Below, in pieces: positions 12,701 to 23,586 of a stretch of 64,000 nucleotides of DNA. Both the position numbers and the translations under genes were made by a program. This DNA comes from Brachycybe producta (Eukaryota > Arthropoda > Diplopoda > Playtdesmida > Andrognathidae). How positions within the stretch are numbered: position 1 is the stretch's first letter; each line of letters begins with the position of its first letter. Location: contig JAUPFP010000025.1 of assembly GCA_036925085.1 (NCBI GenBank), positions 372,001 to 436,000 on the forward strand, read 5' to 3'. Under the pieces are notes generated by a model, which saw only the letters and a program-made list of their open reading frames with translations, was not told where the DNA came from and did no database searches.

Positions 12701-13769
12701 CTCGAAGATCGTAACTCGATTCATCCTAAAGTGGCTCGGTTTGTTATTCCGGTTGGAATCGTCAACTTGGAAGGTTGTGCTCTCTACGAAACGGTCTCGG
12801 TCATTTTCATCGCTCAGTTATATGGCATCGAAATGAATGCTGCAGAAATCGTTGTTCTAAGGTGGAGTTTATAATGAAGTTAGGCTCGTTTATTGGCCAA
12901 AAATTAAAATAATATTTATCTACTTTTTTAATTATAAGAATAAGAAAAAAGTAGAATGTCGTAATATTTTATTTAAAAATACAAAAATTACTATCCACTA
13001 TATTAATAGGTTGTACGGGAATTTCAACGAAAACAAACTTTGACACAAAATAAATACTAAATTAAAGGTTTCGAACTGATCCACCTGAAAAGACTAAAGA
13101 AAACTCTATAGTAGTTCTTGAATTTAGCCCAGTATGCAAATCTTTGTTATAGTCACTTTCTTTTCGTGCAAATTGTACGACGGGTTTACTGTAGTTACTA
13201 TTATTACTTTTGGCTTTACTGTTACTAGTTATTACTGTGGCAATCTGACTCCAATTTGAAGTCGAAATCGACCACGAAAAGTAGTCTGTTTTGTTCCAAA
13301 ATTAAATGTGTTCCTTTAATTAATTATTGACTTAAAAATGTATTTTTGTTGTTGTTAGCTTGACTTCAATTGCGGCCAGCATGGGAGCGGCTGGTGTTCC
13401 GGAAGCCGGTTTAGTTGTAATGATTCTGATTTTAAACTCCGTTGGATTACCTGCGGAATCTGTATCTCTGATTGCAATGTTTGATTTTATGCTGTAAGCA
13501 CCTTCGAAGTTGTCGGAGTTCCCAAATGGGTTTTTCGATCATTCGTCACTTAATTTTGCTTTTATTTTTCTTAATATTATAGTAATCGATTAAGGGTATT
13601 AATCAATGTGTTGAGTGACAGTGCCGGTGCCGGAGTCGTAAATTATTTAAGTCAACCAGATTTGCAAAGGTTCGATTCGATATCGACTGTGGACACTATG
13701 AAGACGAGTTCGAATAAAAAGAAAAAGCGTGTTAGTCTCGACAGTGGTGTTGACATTCACATTGTGTGA
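9794..13769 (+). CDS. SLC1-family (EAAT-like) transporter, copy C
   Basis: Complete eight-exon gene, 500 residues. Exons: 9794-10251, 11148-11190, 11262-11325, 11430-11619, 12340-12573, 12670-12861, 13359-13493, 13583-13769. It is most like copy B, sharing the N-terminus (FGWCSERHGG) and the C-terminal DSGVDIHIV. The domain order is that of the glutamate transporter fold: scaffold TM1-6, then HP1, TM7, HP2 and TM8. Exon 3 encodes a short extracellular loop with NGS and NGT glycosylation sites. Changed residues parallel copy B: Leu106 after the TM3 YYTTT motif, NLEGC (Leu363, Glu364, Cys366) for NMDGT, Asn440 for the TM8 Asp, and Val444 for Thr. The frame is open throughout, so this is not an obvious pseudogene. 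Substrate and coupling cannot be assumed to be those of EAATs. Confidence 0.9.
10285..11085. mobile_element. Three foldback (FB1) copies in SLC1 copy C intron 1
   Basis: Consecutive copies at about 10285-10620, 10620-10790 (spacer deleted) and 10790-11085, each with a left TTAGAAACTAGAA and a right TTCTAGTTTCTAA or close variant. They make up nearly the whole intron. Confidence 0.65.
11640..11955. mobile_element. Foldback element (FB1) in SLC1 copy C intron 4
   Basis: It starts GGTTTTTAAAGTGTAAATG, with arms at about 11723 and 11860. The right half is degenerate. Confidence 0.6.
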
Positions 13770-14034
13770 TTATTTAATATGGATATATTTAATGTCCGTA
13801 ATATTGTATACGGAAAGAGTGTACGTTTACAGTTTTAAATATTATTTTTGCTGAATTATTTTCGGTGCGATTTTTTTTATAGGTTAAACCCTTTTTTTTA
13901 ACAGTATGTCTCACGGAGCCGCCGTAACAAGCGTAAACAAAGTCCTGGTTCAAACTGTTTGGCACAGGTCCCTCAGTGCTCCTTTTGTGATGTTATGTCA
14001 TTTCAATTTGAAATTTGCAATTTTTAATAATTAG

Positions 14035-14337
14035 TAGGGCTCGGATTTTTATGCAATATATCAAGGAAGTGTTTCTCAATTTGTGGCCCAAAGACCAATT
14101 GTATTTTTAAGTAATCATTAGAGCAATTGCAAAATTTTATGCTTTTTATAATCGAAAAGGCTGGTTAGAGGCTACATATCTGATTACTATCAGTTATTAA
14201 CTATAGTTATAGCCTCTAAATAGGTGTTTTTTATTGAAAAAAAAATCATAAATTGTTGGTTGATCTAACGGTGATTGTTATTTCACAAATGGCTCTTGGG
14301 ACACAGATTGAGAAACACTTACTTGATCCGAGTCCTA
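14035..14337. mobile_element. TAGRGCTCGGA inverted-repeat element, copy 2
   Basis: Ends TAGGGCTCGG and CCGAGTCCTA. Flanks ATAATTAG and ATAATTGG look like an 8-bp target duplication with one change. Confidence 0.75.
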
Positions 14338-14739
14338 ATAATTGGATACTTATGTCATTCTAAAACGGTTTAGATAATAGGCTGGAACGTTGGTTTCTGA
14401 GATATTGTGTATTTATAATCAATTTTATAAAGAAATTAAAAATTTGTTAGAAACTAGAATTTGTCAGAAATTTTCTAGTCTTCTTTGAATTCATTTTTTT
14501 GAAGAAAAAAAAAGTAGATTCAAACATTATTATAATGACTTAATTTTAAAATCGAGTATATAACAAATAGAATAAAATTTTTAAAATTATTAATTTATTT
14601 TTTGCAAAATTCTGAAATATTTACTGTCCTATTAATAATATGCATTATTTTAAATAAATATGACAATAAAATTTACATGTAACTTATACATTTATTATTC
14701 TAGTTTCTAACAACAAGTTTCAAAACCATTTCTAACAAT

Positions 14740-15075
14740 TATGATAGATTATGGAAAGCTGATTTTCGAACTGTGGTTATTCTTTCAGAATATAAACTAG
14801 AAGGGTAGCTCAACCACTTAAAATTATTTTCATGTTTGATATCTTTCAAAATAAACTTTTTATGGACAACAATTAAAAAAAAAACAGTGTCTTGTTTAAA
14901 GTTTGCATTATTATCGAACTCACATAAAAAGCTTATTTTGAAAGATATCAACATGAAAATAATTTTAAGTGGTTGAGCTACCCTTCTAGTTTCTAAAACA
15001 TATTCAAATGTATCTTCATTTTGCACCTGAAAGACAAAATAATCGGAGTTTGAGAGACACTTTAAAATCACATTG
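14740..15075. mobile_element. Foldback element (FB1) with a perfect arm core
   Basis: The left segment 14803-14834 and right segment 14952-14983 are exact reverse complements over 32 bp. They include the copy-specific spelling CAACCACTT where most copies have CAATCACTT. Confidence 0.85.
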
Positions 15076-16470
15076 ACAATATTTTTTTTCTCTTAAAAAA
15101 CACAGAATAATAACAACAAAAAATTGTGTTATTTTCTTAATAATATTTAATCAGTTAATTGAATATAATTTCAGGTTACTCTCAGTCTAAGGTATATAAT
15201 TTTGTTATTTATTGAAAAAAAAATACTGTTGTTTTAACCTTGAACAAAAACGTTTACACTTATTAGAATCCGAAGGTGTCAACATGACAACTTTTTTTTG
15301 TACAATTTGTAAAATTGCCAAATTTGGTATTTGTTGTTTAGAATATTTAAAAATATAACAATTGCCAAAAACTGACAGTTTGCAATAAGGAAAAACGAAA
15401 CCTAAAATTTCGATGAATTTTATTTCGAAGTCGTCATTTCGTTTAAAGGTGGCTGAATAGATATTCATTTTGTTTTTGTCTCCAAGAATGGCATCACTGA
15501 AGTTGTTATTATGTTCTATAGGAGGTCTCTTCTCTCCAATCTGCTGTTTTGAGAATATTTATATTTTTCAAGCAAATGTTTTTCAGAAAAAAAAAACATT
15601 AATTACGAAAAAAAAATAAAAACTAGAATAATTGACTATAAGTTTTTTCATGATGATATCTATAAAAATAAACTTTTTATGAAGTTTGAAAAAGGCGAAA
15701 ATTCATGAAATGTCAATGGAAAAAACCCAAAAACGGATTATTTTCAAACTGAACTATAAAATTGTTTATTTTGTAAGATATTGCCATGAAAATACATTTA
15801 TCATAATCTTTTACCATTCTAGTATTGAAAAGAATTTGAATTTTTTTTTTTTCATAATGTTGTTTCTAACAAAAGTTTACGTAACGTTTTTTCCGTTTAA
15901 ATTTTCCCAAAAAAAAATATCTATGGAACTTAGCAATAACCCAATGGCAGTGCCGTGCTAACCAGTGGGGCCATAAACGATATAAATATCTATTCAGCCA
16001 CGTTAACCCGTTTTTCGTACCCTTTGTAATTGGGTAAAACCGTGAAAAACTATCATCGCCACAGGTTCTTCTTCCTTGAATTATTAAAAAAAATAAATGA
16101 TTATGACAACGTCACGGCCACCGTAATTATAATTTAGTGACATCTGAGAGACGAAAAAAAAAAATTAGTTTAACTAAAAGAGTGAATGAGACTTAATTTG
16201 TTTCTATTTTAATTGTTCTTTAAAAAAGAAAACAAATTAGTTATTAAAAAAAAATGGAACTTATGCAAGACCTTTTTTTTTGTTTGTTTCATGATGTCAT
16301 TTTTGATATTTTTACCATAAGTTAATATCATGTGACTTTAAGAAACAATTATTTTTAATAAATGATTTTACTTTATAGATTATTTTATCATTTTTCCTGG
16401 TTGAATATTTGCAATCGAAGAGTTTGGTACAAGTTACATATTATTTTTTTTTTTAAAACATTAATAATTT

Positions 16471-19400
16471 ATGTTCTCGAAAGGAAAAAGACATACTTGG
16501 TATAACAGATGGTGGGAGAGACACGGTGGACTATGTTTATGGCTTCGAGGCCACCTCCTTACCATCTTAACTATGTTATCCGTGGTCATCGGATGCGGAA
16601 TCGGATTCCTTTTACGGTTATGCAGCACCGAACCGTGGTCACCTCGTTCCGTGATGTACATTTCTTTTCCTGGAGAAGTATATCTTCGTGTCCTGAGATG
16701 TCTTATTTTACCACTCATTGTGTCCAGTTTGATAAGTTCTGTCGGTAAAATGGATGTCAGTTTATCTGGTAAGATTGCATCGAAAGCCATACTCTATTAT
16801 CTTACGACGACACCGTGTGCCGTAATTCTGGGAATTGTTTTGACCACTGCAATTCATCCCGGACAATACACGACATCCATAACTAGTATGGTGCAAACTC
16901 AGCCACAACAAACGAACACATATCCTGGGACTACCATTGATAACATTCTGGACCTATTCAGGTGTTTTAACATTATTTTTTGGGGTTTTTGTTTATATTT
17001 AATTACATCTCTATTAATTACTAATTAGTAATTTGTATTTTTTTTCTAGGAATTTCTTAACTGACAACTTGGTGGCTTCTTGTTTCGAACAGGTTTTTTT
17101 GTTGTTGTTATTTTTATTGTTGTATATTTAGTATGTATAACCTGAAAAATTCTTAAAGAAAAACTTAAATAATGAAGAAAAGTTTCGAAGTTTGTTAGAA
17201 ACTAGAATATTAGATGAATTTGCTAAAAGTAGTTACACAGCAATTTTTATTTAGACTTTTCGATTTGCATAATTAGTAAAATAGATGCTAACTATGATTG
17301 TTTTGGTTTTTATTAATTGTTTTCTGGAATCCGAATATCCTAAAAGGTTCTCGAAACCCTCGAATCTCTCGAGACTCGAATCTCTCAAATCCTTCATATA
17401 AGAATCCTATATTATTCATTAAGAAAATACAAATCAATGAAATAATATTAAATATTAAATTATTAATAATAAAAAACAAGTGTGGCACTCAAGGTCGCCA
17501 CAAGGTGATCCATTGGTGATCCGGGTACAACACCGAAATTGCAAAAATCGCCGGTTTCTTTTGTTAGTGAACGCTTTTATTTTACGTCAATGGAAGTTAA
17601 AACTAATTTTACCAAAGTTTTTAACAGTTTTTTTTTTAAAGGTTAGAATTCGAAAGACGAAAAAAAGCGCGAAGATTCGAGTTTTCGAATGTCCCATCCC
17701 TAGATAGTGACTTTCTTTACTCTTCTAGTTTTTTAAAAGTTACTTCTAAAAATCTAGATAGCTCAATTTATATTTTAATATTTAAATTTACTCGGATTAC
17801 AATAATTTATAATTATAATTATTTTAGAGAAGAAAAAAAAATGTAAACTTTTTATTTGTTGTTTAGTTTCAGACTGTTCTTATTCCACCATCGAATTCAA
17901 ACTACACAAACTACGGCACAGCTTCGAAATTGAACGGCACTTCCTCCAATGAAACACGTCCTGGTATATATTCGAATCGAATTGACGGTGAGATCAATTT
18001 CAAAGCACCGATCCTCTTATTTTTTTTTTACAGTGCAGGAGGTTCCGATTAGTTCGTATACGATTGTCGCCTCGACAAGTGCAAATATAAATGTCCTCGG
18101 ATTGATTACGTTTTGTATCACACTCGGAATTTGTATCAGGCGTCTGAGAGAAAAAGGCCGGCCACTTCTTTGTTTTTTCACGTCTCTTTTCGAGTGTATG
18201 ATGGAGATTATAAGGCTTTTCATCTGGTAATTTACAAATTAAACTTGCAAAGTTTTAGACAAACATTTAAATAATACACATAAACTTGTTTTAAGAAAAA
18301 GAAACAACTAAAGTTTGTTATAAACTAGAATAGTAGGTGAATATGCTAAAAGTATTTTCTTGGCGATATCTTGAAAAATAAACTTTTTAGGGCACTTATA
18401 AGTTTGATATTTTTTTAATTAAATTTTAGTGAAAAAAATGATTTTTTTTTTCAAACTTGCCATGAAATGTTTACTTTTTAAAAATATTGTCATTAAAATT
18501 GGAGAACAATTCAAAAGTATGTTAGAAACTAGAATAGGAGGTGAATATGTTAAAAGTATTTTTTTTTTCTTGGCTATATCTTGAAAAATAAGCTTTTTAG
18601 GGCTTTTGGAAAAGTTCCTTTTTAAAAAAAAATGATTTTAAACCTGAAATAAATTGTTTTCTTCCAAAATAAACTTTTTATGGACAAAACTTAAAAATAT
18701 ATAATCTGTTTAAAGTTGGGCCATTTTTCGACCCTGCCACAAAAAGCTTATTTTGAAAGATATCAACGTCAAAGTTCACCTTAAAGTGAGTGAGCTACCC
18801 TTCTAGTTTCTAATGCACTATTCTAAGTTACTCTTAATTTTGCTCCTGAACGATTGGTGGTCGATTTTGACTGCAAAATGAAGTCGGGTTGTTGCCAAAA
18901 CCGCGACCACTTGGAATCATATTTCATGACACTGCAACCACAATTCAACCACCTCATGCAACTTCGTTTTGCAATTGATTGAAATCGACCACCCAAAAGT
19001 TGCCTGTATTACAAGGGTCTCTTACACACTTAATTAAATTGAGTTAATTTTTTTGAATATCAGGTTGTCGCCTATTGGAATTGGATTTATGATGTGTGGA
19101 AACGTTATTCAAATCAAAAATTTCTCTCAGATGCTCGGACAAATTGGACTTTATTTTATAACAGTTTTTCTTGGTCTTTTCATTCATGGATTTTTGGTCA
19201 TTCCACTTATCTACTTCGTAATAACAAGAAGTTCACCATATCATTTTATCTGGAATCAAGCAGAAGCATTGGTTACAGCTTTTGCTACCAGCTCTAGGTT
19301 TGATAAAATATTTCCATAAATGTCCCCTAGAGACATTCCAGAGTTGTACAATGTACATGCTATTAGACATGGTCAATTTACCTAGCTCTTCCAAAGTTAC

Positions 19401-20934
19401 TCAATTGACTCTAGCAATTGAACGACAATTCGAAACCTTTTGAAATTACTTTAATACCTGAAGTAAATATTAAGGAATACGCTTCATTTGTCTTAAAGTT
19501 GAAATAGGTTCCTGAAGAACGGGAGGTAGTTAACAAAATGGACCTTTTTTTGAGGTCAATAGCTTTTAATATGGATCATGCAAATTAACATAATTCAAAA
19601 TATTGTAAAATAAAAACTATTTTGAATATTGCAACCAAAGAGAACGTTAAAACCTGGCCACAACATTCAAGAAGCTATATTGCAACTTCAACTATCTTTC
19701 AAAACACAGTTTGAATCGAGCCCATGTATTTGACGTGCATGCTTTAGTGTGTTAAAGCACTGAAACATTTAATTTTTTTTCTTAATCATGCCTCAGCACG
19801 GCTACGATGCCGGTGTCTATACGATGTTTGGAGGACTGCAACAATGTTCACTCTCAAGTGGCTCGTTTCGTACTTCCAGTTGGAATCATCAACATGGAGG
19901 GAACTGCTCTTTACGAAGCAGTTGGAGCTCTTTTTATTGCACAGATCAATGGTTTCGAAATGACAACTGGTGAAGTCATTCTTCTTAGGTGATTCCGTAA
20001 AATTATACTTGTTGTTCGTAACGTGTTTTTTTCTTTTCTTACACGTGGCTGTCGTTGATTCTATTAGTGTGACGGCTACGGCTGCGAGTATGGGTGCCGC
20101 TGGAATTCCACAGGCTGGACTGGTCACTATGGTTCTCGTACTCAATTCAGTTGGTCTTCCTGTTGCTGATGTGTCTCTTTTGGTTATGGTAGATTTTATT
20201 CTGTGCGTTTTGGTTTTTTTTATGGGAATTATTATAGTGGCGTAACCAGAGCCATAACTAGGACAAGGCAAGTGAGCTACTTGTCTCGGGCGCAAAGCTC
20301 AAAGAAGCAGAAATAAAGGCGCAAAACAACTATAATGATAATACTAAATTGGCGCCAGTTGTAATCTTGCCTTGGGTTCTAAATTATCTACGTTATGCTC
20401 TCTAGGCGTAGCTACGGAAAGGAATAGGAGTAGTTTGCTCCCGGCGCCAGTTTCCAAAAAAAGGCGCCTAATTCAAAATTATGAATTTCTATTTAAAAAT
20501 ATTTAGTGGCTCCCGGTACCAAAAACCTAGCTGCACCTCCAGAGCCATAACTAGCTAATTTTGCGCCTCATCGTAGTTATTTTGCGCCTTTATTTCTGCG
20601 CCTGTGACAGGTGCCTCACTCGCCTCGGATACGGACGGCTCTGTGCGCCACTGCAAATTATACGTGGTTTCCTTACGATACTAATTTCATTTTATGTGTT
20701 TTTACCCTCAAAAGTGACCGGTTACGGACATTAGTCAATGTATTAAGTGATTCTGTTGGCGCTGGTATCGTCAACCACTTGAGCAAACCAGATCTGGAGC
20801 GGTGGGAATCACTGTCCAGTATTACGAACGATTATTATCCGCAATATGAAGATTGTTCATCGGAAAAATCTAATTTGGAAAAATCCAAGTCGAAACGGGA
20901 AGATCTTAGTGTTAATGTTCTGGCAATCATTTGA
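16471..20934 (+). CDS. SLC1-family (EAAT-like) transporter, copy D (most conventional)
   Basis: Complete eight-exon gene, 542 residues. Exons: 16471-16961, 17050-17092, 17867-17987, 18034-18226, 19064-19297, 19797-19988, 20068-20202, 20715-20934. The exon 3 acceptor at 17866 was preferred over 17872 because it restores the FQTVL segment equivalent to YKTVL in copy C. Exon 7 uses a GTGCGT donor. This copy keeps what A-C lost: YYLTTT in TM3, Thr397 in NMEGT, and Asp471, Arg474 and Thr475 in TM8 (DRLRT). HP2 reads GAAGIPQAG as in vertebrate EAATs. One oddity is shared with the other copies: the NMDGT Asp is Glu395. The extracellular loop has several N-glycosylation sequons. The tail lacks the DSGVD motif. 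It is a likely plasma-membrane glutamate/aspartate transporter. Confidence 0.92.
17325..17702. mobile_element. TTCGAA-rich hAT-like element, copy II
   Basis: The right end GAATGTCCCATCCCTA is intact. The left end is truncated near CCGAATATCCTAAAAGG. It lies in SLC1 copy D intron 2. Confidence 0.6.
18250..18850. mobile_element. Foldback (FB1) fragments in SLC1 copy D intron 4
   Basis: Two left-type arms (TTATAAACTAGAATAGTAGG near 18319, TTAGAAACTAGAATAGGAGG near 18521) and one right-type arm (CTACCCTTCTAGTTTCTAA near 18794). This is a rearranged cluster rather than one clean copy. Confidence 0.55.
18850..19010. repeat. GGTGGTCGATTTTGACTGC element in SLC1 copy D intron 4
   Basis: GGTGGTCGATTTTGACTGC at its start is answered by GATTGAAATCGACCACCC at its end. 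It is related to 6530-6990 in copy B. Confidence 0.65.
20247..20615. mobile_element. AGAGCCATAACTAG elements in SLC1 copy D intron 7
   Basis: The AGAGCCATAACTAG word occurs at 20247 and 20541, with GGCGCAAA and complementary TTTGCGCC words between. This is the same family as 967-1407. It fills most of the intron between exons 7 and 8. Confidence 0.6.
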
Positions 20935-21850
20935 CTAATTTGAGAAAATCAAATACTTTAATTTACCGAACTAACAAAAAAAATTATGATTAATTAAAAT
21001 TAATTTTGAAATTTCGTATAACAATTGATCAGAAATTAAAATCGTTTAAATTTCAATAGAAAATAACAACAGCAAAAATATAAAAGCCCACACATTATTT
21101 TATTGATAATAATATTTATAATAACTTTAAAGATGTTTTATGAACAAGGGGTGAAATTGAAAGTGTGTTAGAAACTAGAACAGTAGCTGAATCACTTAAT
21201 AATATTTTTCAAAATTAACTTTTTTTGTGAACTAAAATTGAAAAAAAAATATTATCAGCTTGAAGTTGGATCATTTTTAAAATTAAGTAAAAAGTTTATT
21301 TTAAAAGATTTCAAGATAAAAAAAAATCCTTAAGTGATTGAGTTACCCTTCTAATTTTTAAAACATTTTCAAGTTTCTATTAATTTTTCTTCTGAATGAC
21401 AGATTAATTAAGAGTTCTTAAAATGAGCTGTTAAAAGCATCTTAAAAACTAGAATGGTAGACGAGTGTGTGTTAAGCTGTTTTATGAACAGGTTAATTTT
21501 GAAACTCTGATTATTCTGCGTTTCATAAGAGCATCACGGAGGAGAAGTTGAATGTGCTAGAAACTAGAACGGTAACGGAATCACTTAATGGCATTTTCAT
21601 GTTGATATCTTTCAAAATTAACTGTTTATTGACTAAAAGAAAAAAACTAAAGAGAAAAAGCTTATTATAAAATGTAACAACATGAAAATACCTTTAAATG
21701 GTTGAGCTACCTTTCTAGTTTCTAAAACACAGTGAAGTTTCTCTTCATTTTGCACCTGAAAGACAGCGTAATCAGAATAATCAAAGAGTTTACACTTTTA
21801 AAACAACCTTAAACCAAATATATAAAAAATATGTTGAATTATGTGGGCTT
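20935..21850. other. Spacer after SLC1 copy D
   Basis: No gene seen. It carries two foldback copies (about 21130-21425 and 21470-21815) between the end of SLC1 copy D and the 3' end of the minus-strand proline-rich gene. Confidence 0.5.
21130..21815. mobile_element. Two foldback (FB1) copies between SLC1 copy D and the proline-rich gene
   Basis: Copies at about 21130-21425 and 21470-21815. Both keep left and right arms and the central CAAAATTAACT and GATATCTTTCAAAA words. Confidence 0.65.
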
Positions 21851-22327
21851 TTAAGGGTAATAATAAGGTGGTGGAGGTCTTGTAGGTGGTCTCGGTGGTG
21901 TGGTCGTGGTTGTTGTAGCAGCCGTTGTCGGAGCAGCCGTGGCTGGTGCGGCGGTCGGTGGCGGCGGCGGCGGCGGTGGCGGTGGTGGTGGTGGAGGAGG
22001 AGGAGGAAGAGGTTGTGGAGGATACGGATACGGATAAGGTTGTTTGCAATGATAATAACCACTACCACCCCAAATTCCTTTCTTTATTACTTGTAGAAGC
22101 CGTGGTTCGGTTGGTGTTTCTCGTGAATCCGAACCCATCATTCCAGAATCGACAGTCTTGAATAGAGAATCACCTTTCGCTGACACCTGTGGCTATTCGA
22201 GAGTTAATCACACATAAGTAAAACAAAAATTAATTCATTATTCGTGTTTGATTACCTTAGTGGAAGTGACCATCAAGAGACATGTGCTCATCGACACGAA
22301 TAGTGCAATTTGCACTACGGTTTGCAT
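21851..22327 (-). CDS. Small secreted proline-rich protein
   Basis: Two exons on the minus strand, 22327-22256 and 22186-21851, joined in phase 0, give 135 residues. Exon 1 is almost exactly a signal peptide: MQTVVQIALFVSMSTC followed by LLMVTS, with a hydrophobic core. Exon 2 encodes a mature region with few charges. It has YPYPYP repeats, a run of about 16 prolines, an Ala/Thr-rich stretch (TAAPATAAPTTAA, then six Thr), and a PPRPPTRPPPP segment ending YYYP. I do not recognise a family. The composition suggests an extracellular, mucin- or matrix-like protein, with the Thr/Pro stretch a candidate for O-glycosylation (inference). The proline run is encoded by a GGT/GGC/GGA repeat on the + strand, so its length may vary between individuals. 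Confidence 0.65.
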
Positions 22328-23586
22328 TATGTCTGGGTTTGTCCGAAGAGGCTGAATTCTGTTTAACTGACCATTTCTCCACTTTTATTTATATGATTTA
22401 TTTTCATCTCGAAGTGACCCACATATTAAATTAGTAATATGATTCACGGTTGTCTCCATTAATAATAATAATAATGGATTGCAAAGAATGTCGAGTTTTT
22501 TTTTTTTACTCATTTTTGTCCGTAAAAAATTTGACAATTATTTGTTTTAACAATTTCCGTTTTTACATAACGGTTAATTGAATGATATAAATTGATATCC
22601 TGGTCATCAGTTTCAACTTGGCGAAAGTGTCAACTTATTTCTCACGCTATAAAATATAATTGAAAGGAAATCCTTAAGTCATCAATTTTGGTTGTAACTT
22701 TTATGGAAATGAAAATTCAGAAATGTGCAAATCGTTTTTTTTTTAAATTGTGAATGAAATGAAAAATTAACCAAAAGATATAAAATAAAATAAACGATTG
22801 TCTTGCATAAAATTTACGCAAATAAAAATGTAAATTATGTATTAATTTTGGAGCAATTAATACGCTATTAGCATAAGAAGCAATAACAAAACAAAAAACG
22901 TATAAAATTAAAACGGTTTGGTTTAAGAAACGCATTTTATGAACGAAATAAGTAAAATTATGCAAATTTCTAAAATCATGGAAATGTATGCAACTTTCAA
23001 CAATAATGCAAATTTATGCAACTTTGCGAAACTATATGCGAATTTTCAAAGATTGTGCATTTTATAAATGTACAATTTACAAAATCTTTGAAAATTTGCA
23101 TAAATTTGGATATATTGGGATAAATTAATTTGAATTAAACTAATTATTATTAAGAGCAAACGTTTGCATAAAATGCACAGAACGCAATCTGATGGTTCTA
23201 ACGCATAATGATCTGTTTAATACCGAATAAAAATGCATAATTTTTTTTGATAATTTGAATAAATCAGCATAATAGTATTTAATTCTTTAAGAATTTTTTT
23301 GGCGACAGAAAAGAAAAATTCTACTTAAACCAAATTGTTTTGATTTTGTAATTTCTGCTATTGCTTATGACCGATTATAGTTATTAATTATTTCAACCAT
23401 TTAATTGTCGACTCATTTTTGTTATAATATTAATTATAAAATTAACAACTTGCATATTTTTGAATTTTTTTATTTGCATTAAAGTTTTGGCCTTAGTCAT
23501 CATTAAATGAAAAAATGACACATTTTGTTTAAAACTTTTAATAAGTGTGAATCCTGCTCTTTGAATACAAATACAATAAAATGTGC
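22328..23586. other. AT-rich intergenic region
   Basis: No gene seen. Repeated ATGCAAATTT-like words occur around 22960-23110. A short inverted repeat is present there: TTTTCAAAGATT near 23045 is complemented near 23080-23095. The left end should hold the promoter of the minus-strand proline-rich gene. Confidence 0.4.

Larger units (their letters stand above)
13770..16470. other. Spacer between SLC1 copies C and D
   Basis: No gene seen in 2.7 kb. It holds an inverted-repeat element with TAGGGCTCGG ends (14035-14337), a foldback copy (about 14740-15075), a degenerate foldback (about 15615-15835) and a separate inverted-repeat pair: GTGGCTGAATAGATAT near 15450 is answered by its complement near 15985. 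The rest is AT-rich. Confidence 0.5.

Noticed and set aside
21798..22161. Other frames through the proline-rich exon (His/Arg-rich, Ser/Thr-rich or Val/Ala/Glu-rich)
   Set aside because: They are alternative translations of the same triplet repeat. Only the chosen frame joins to a signal-peptide exon.
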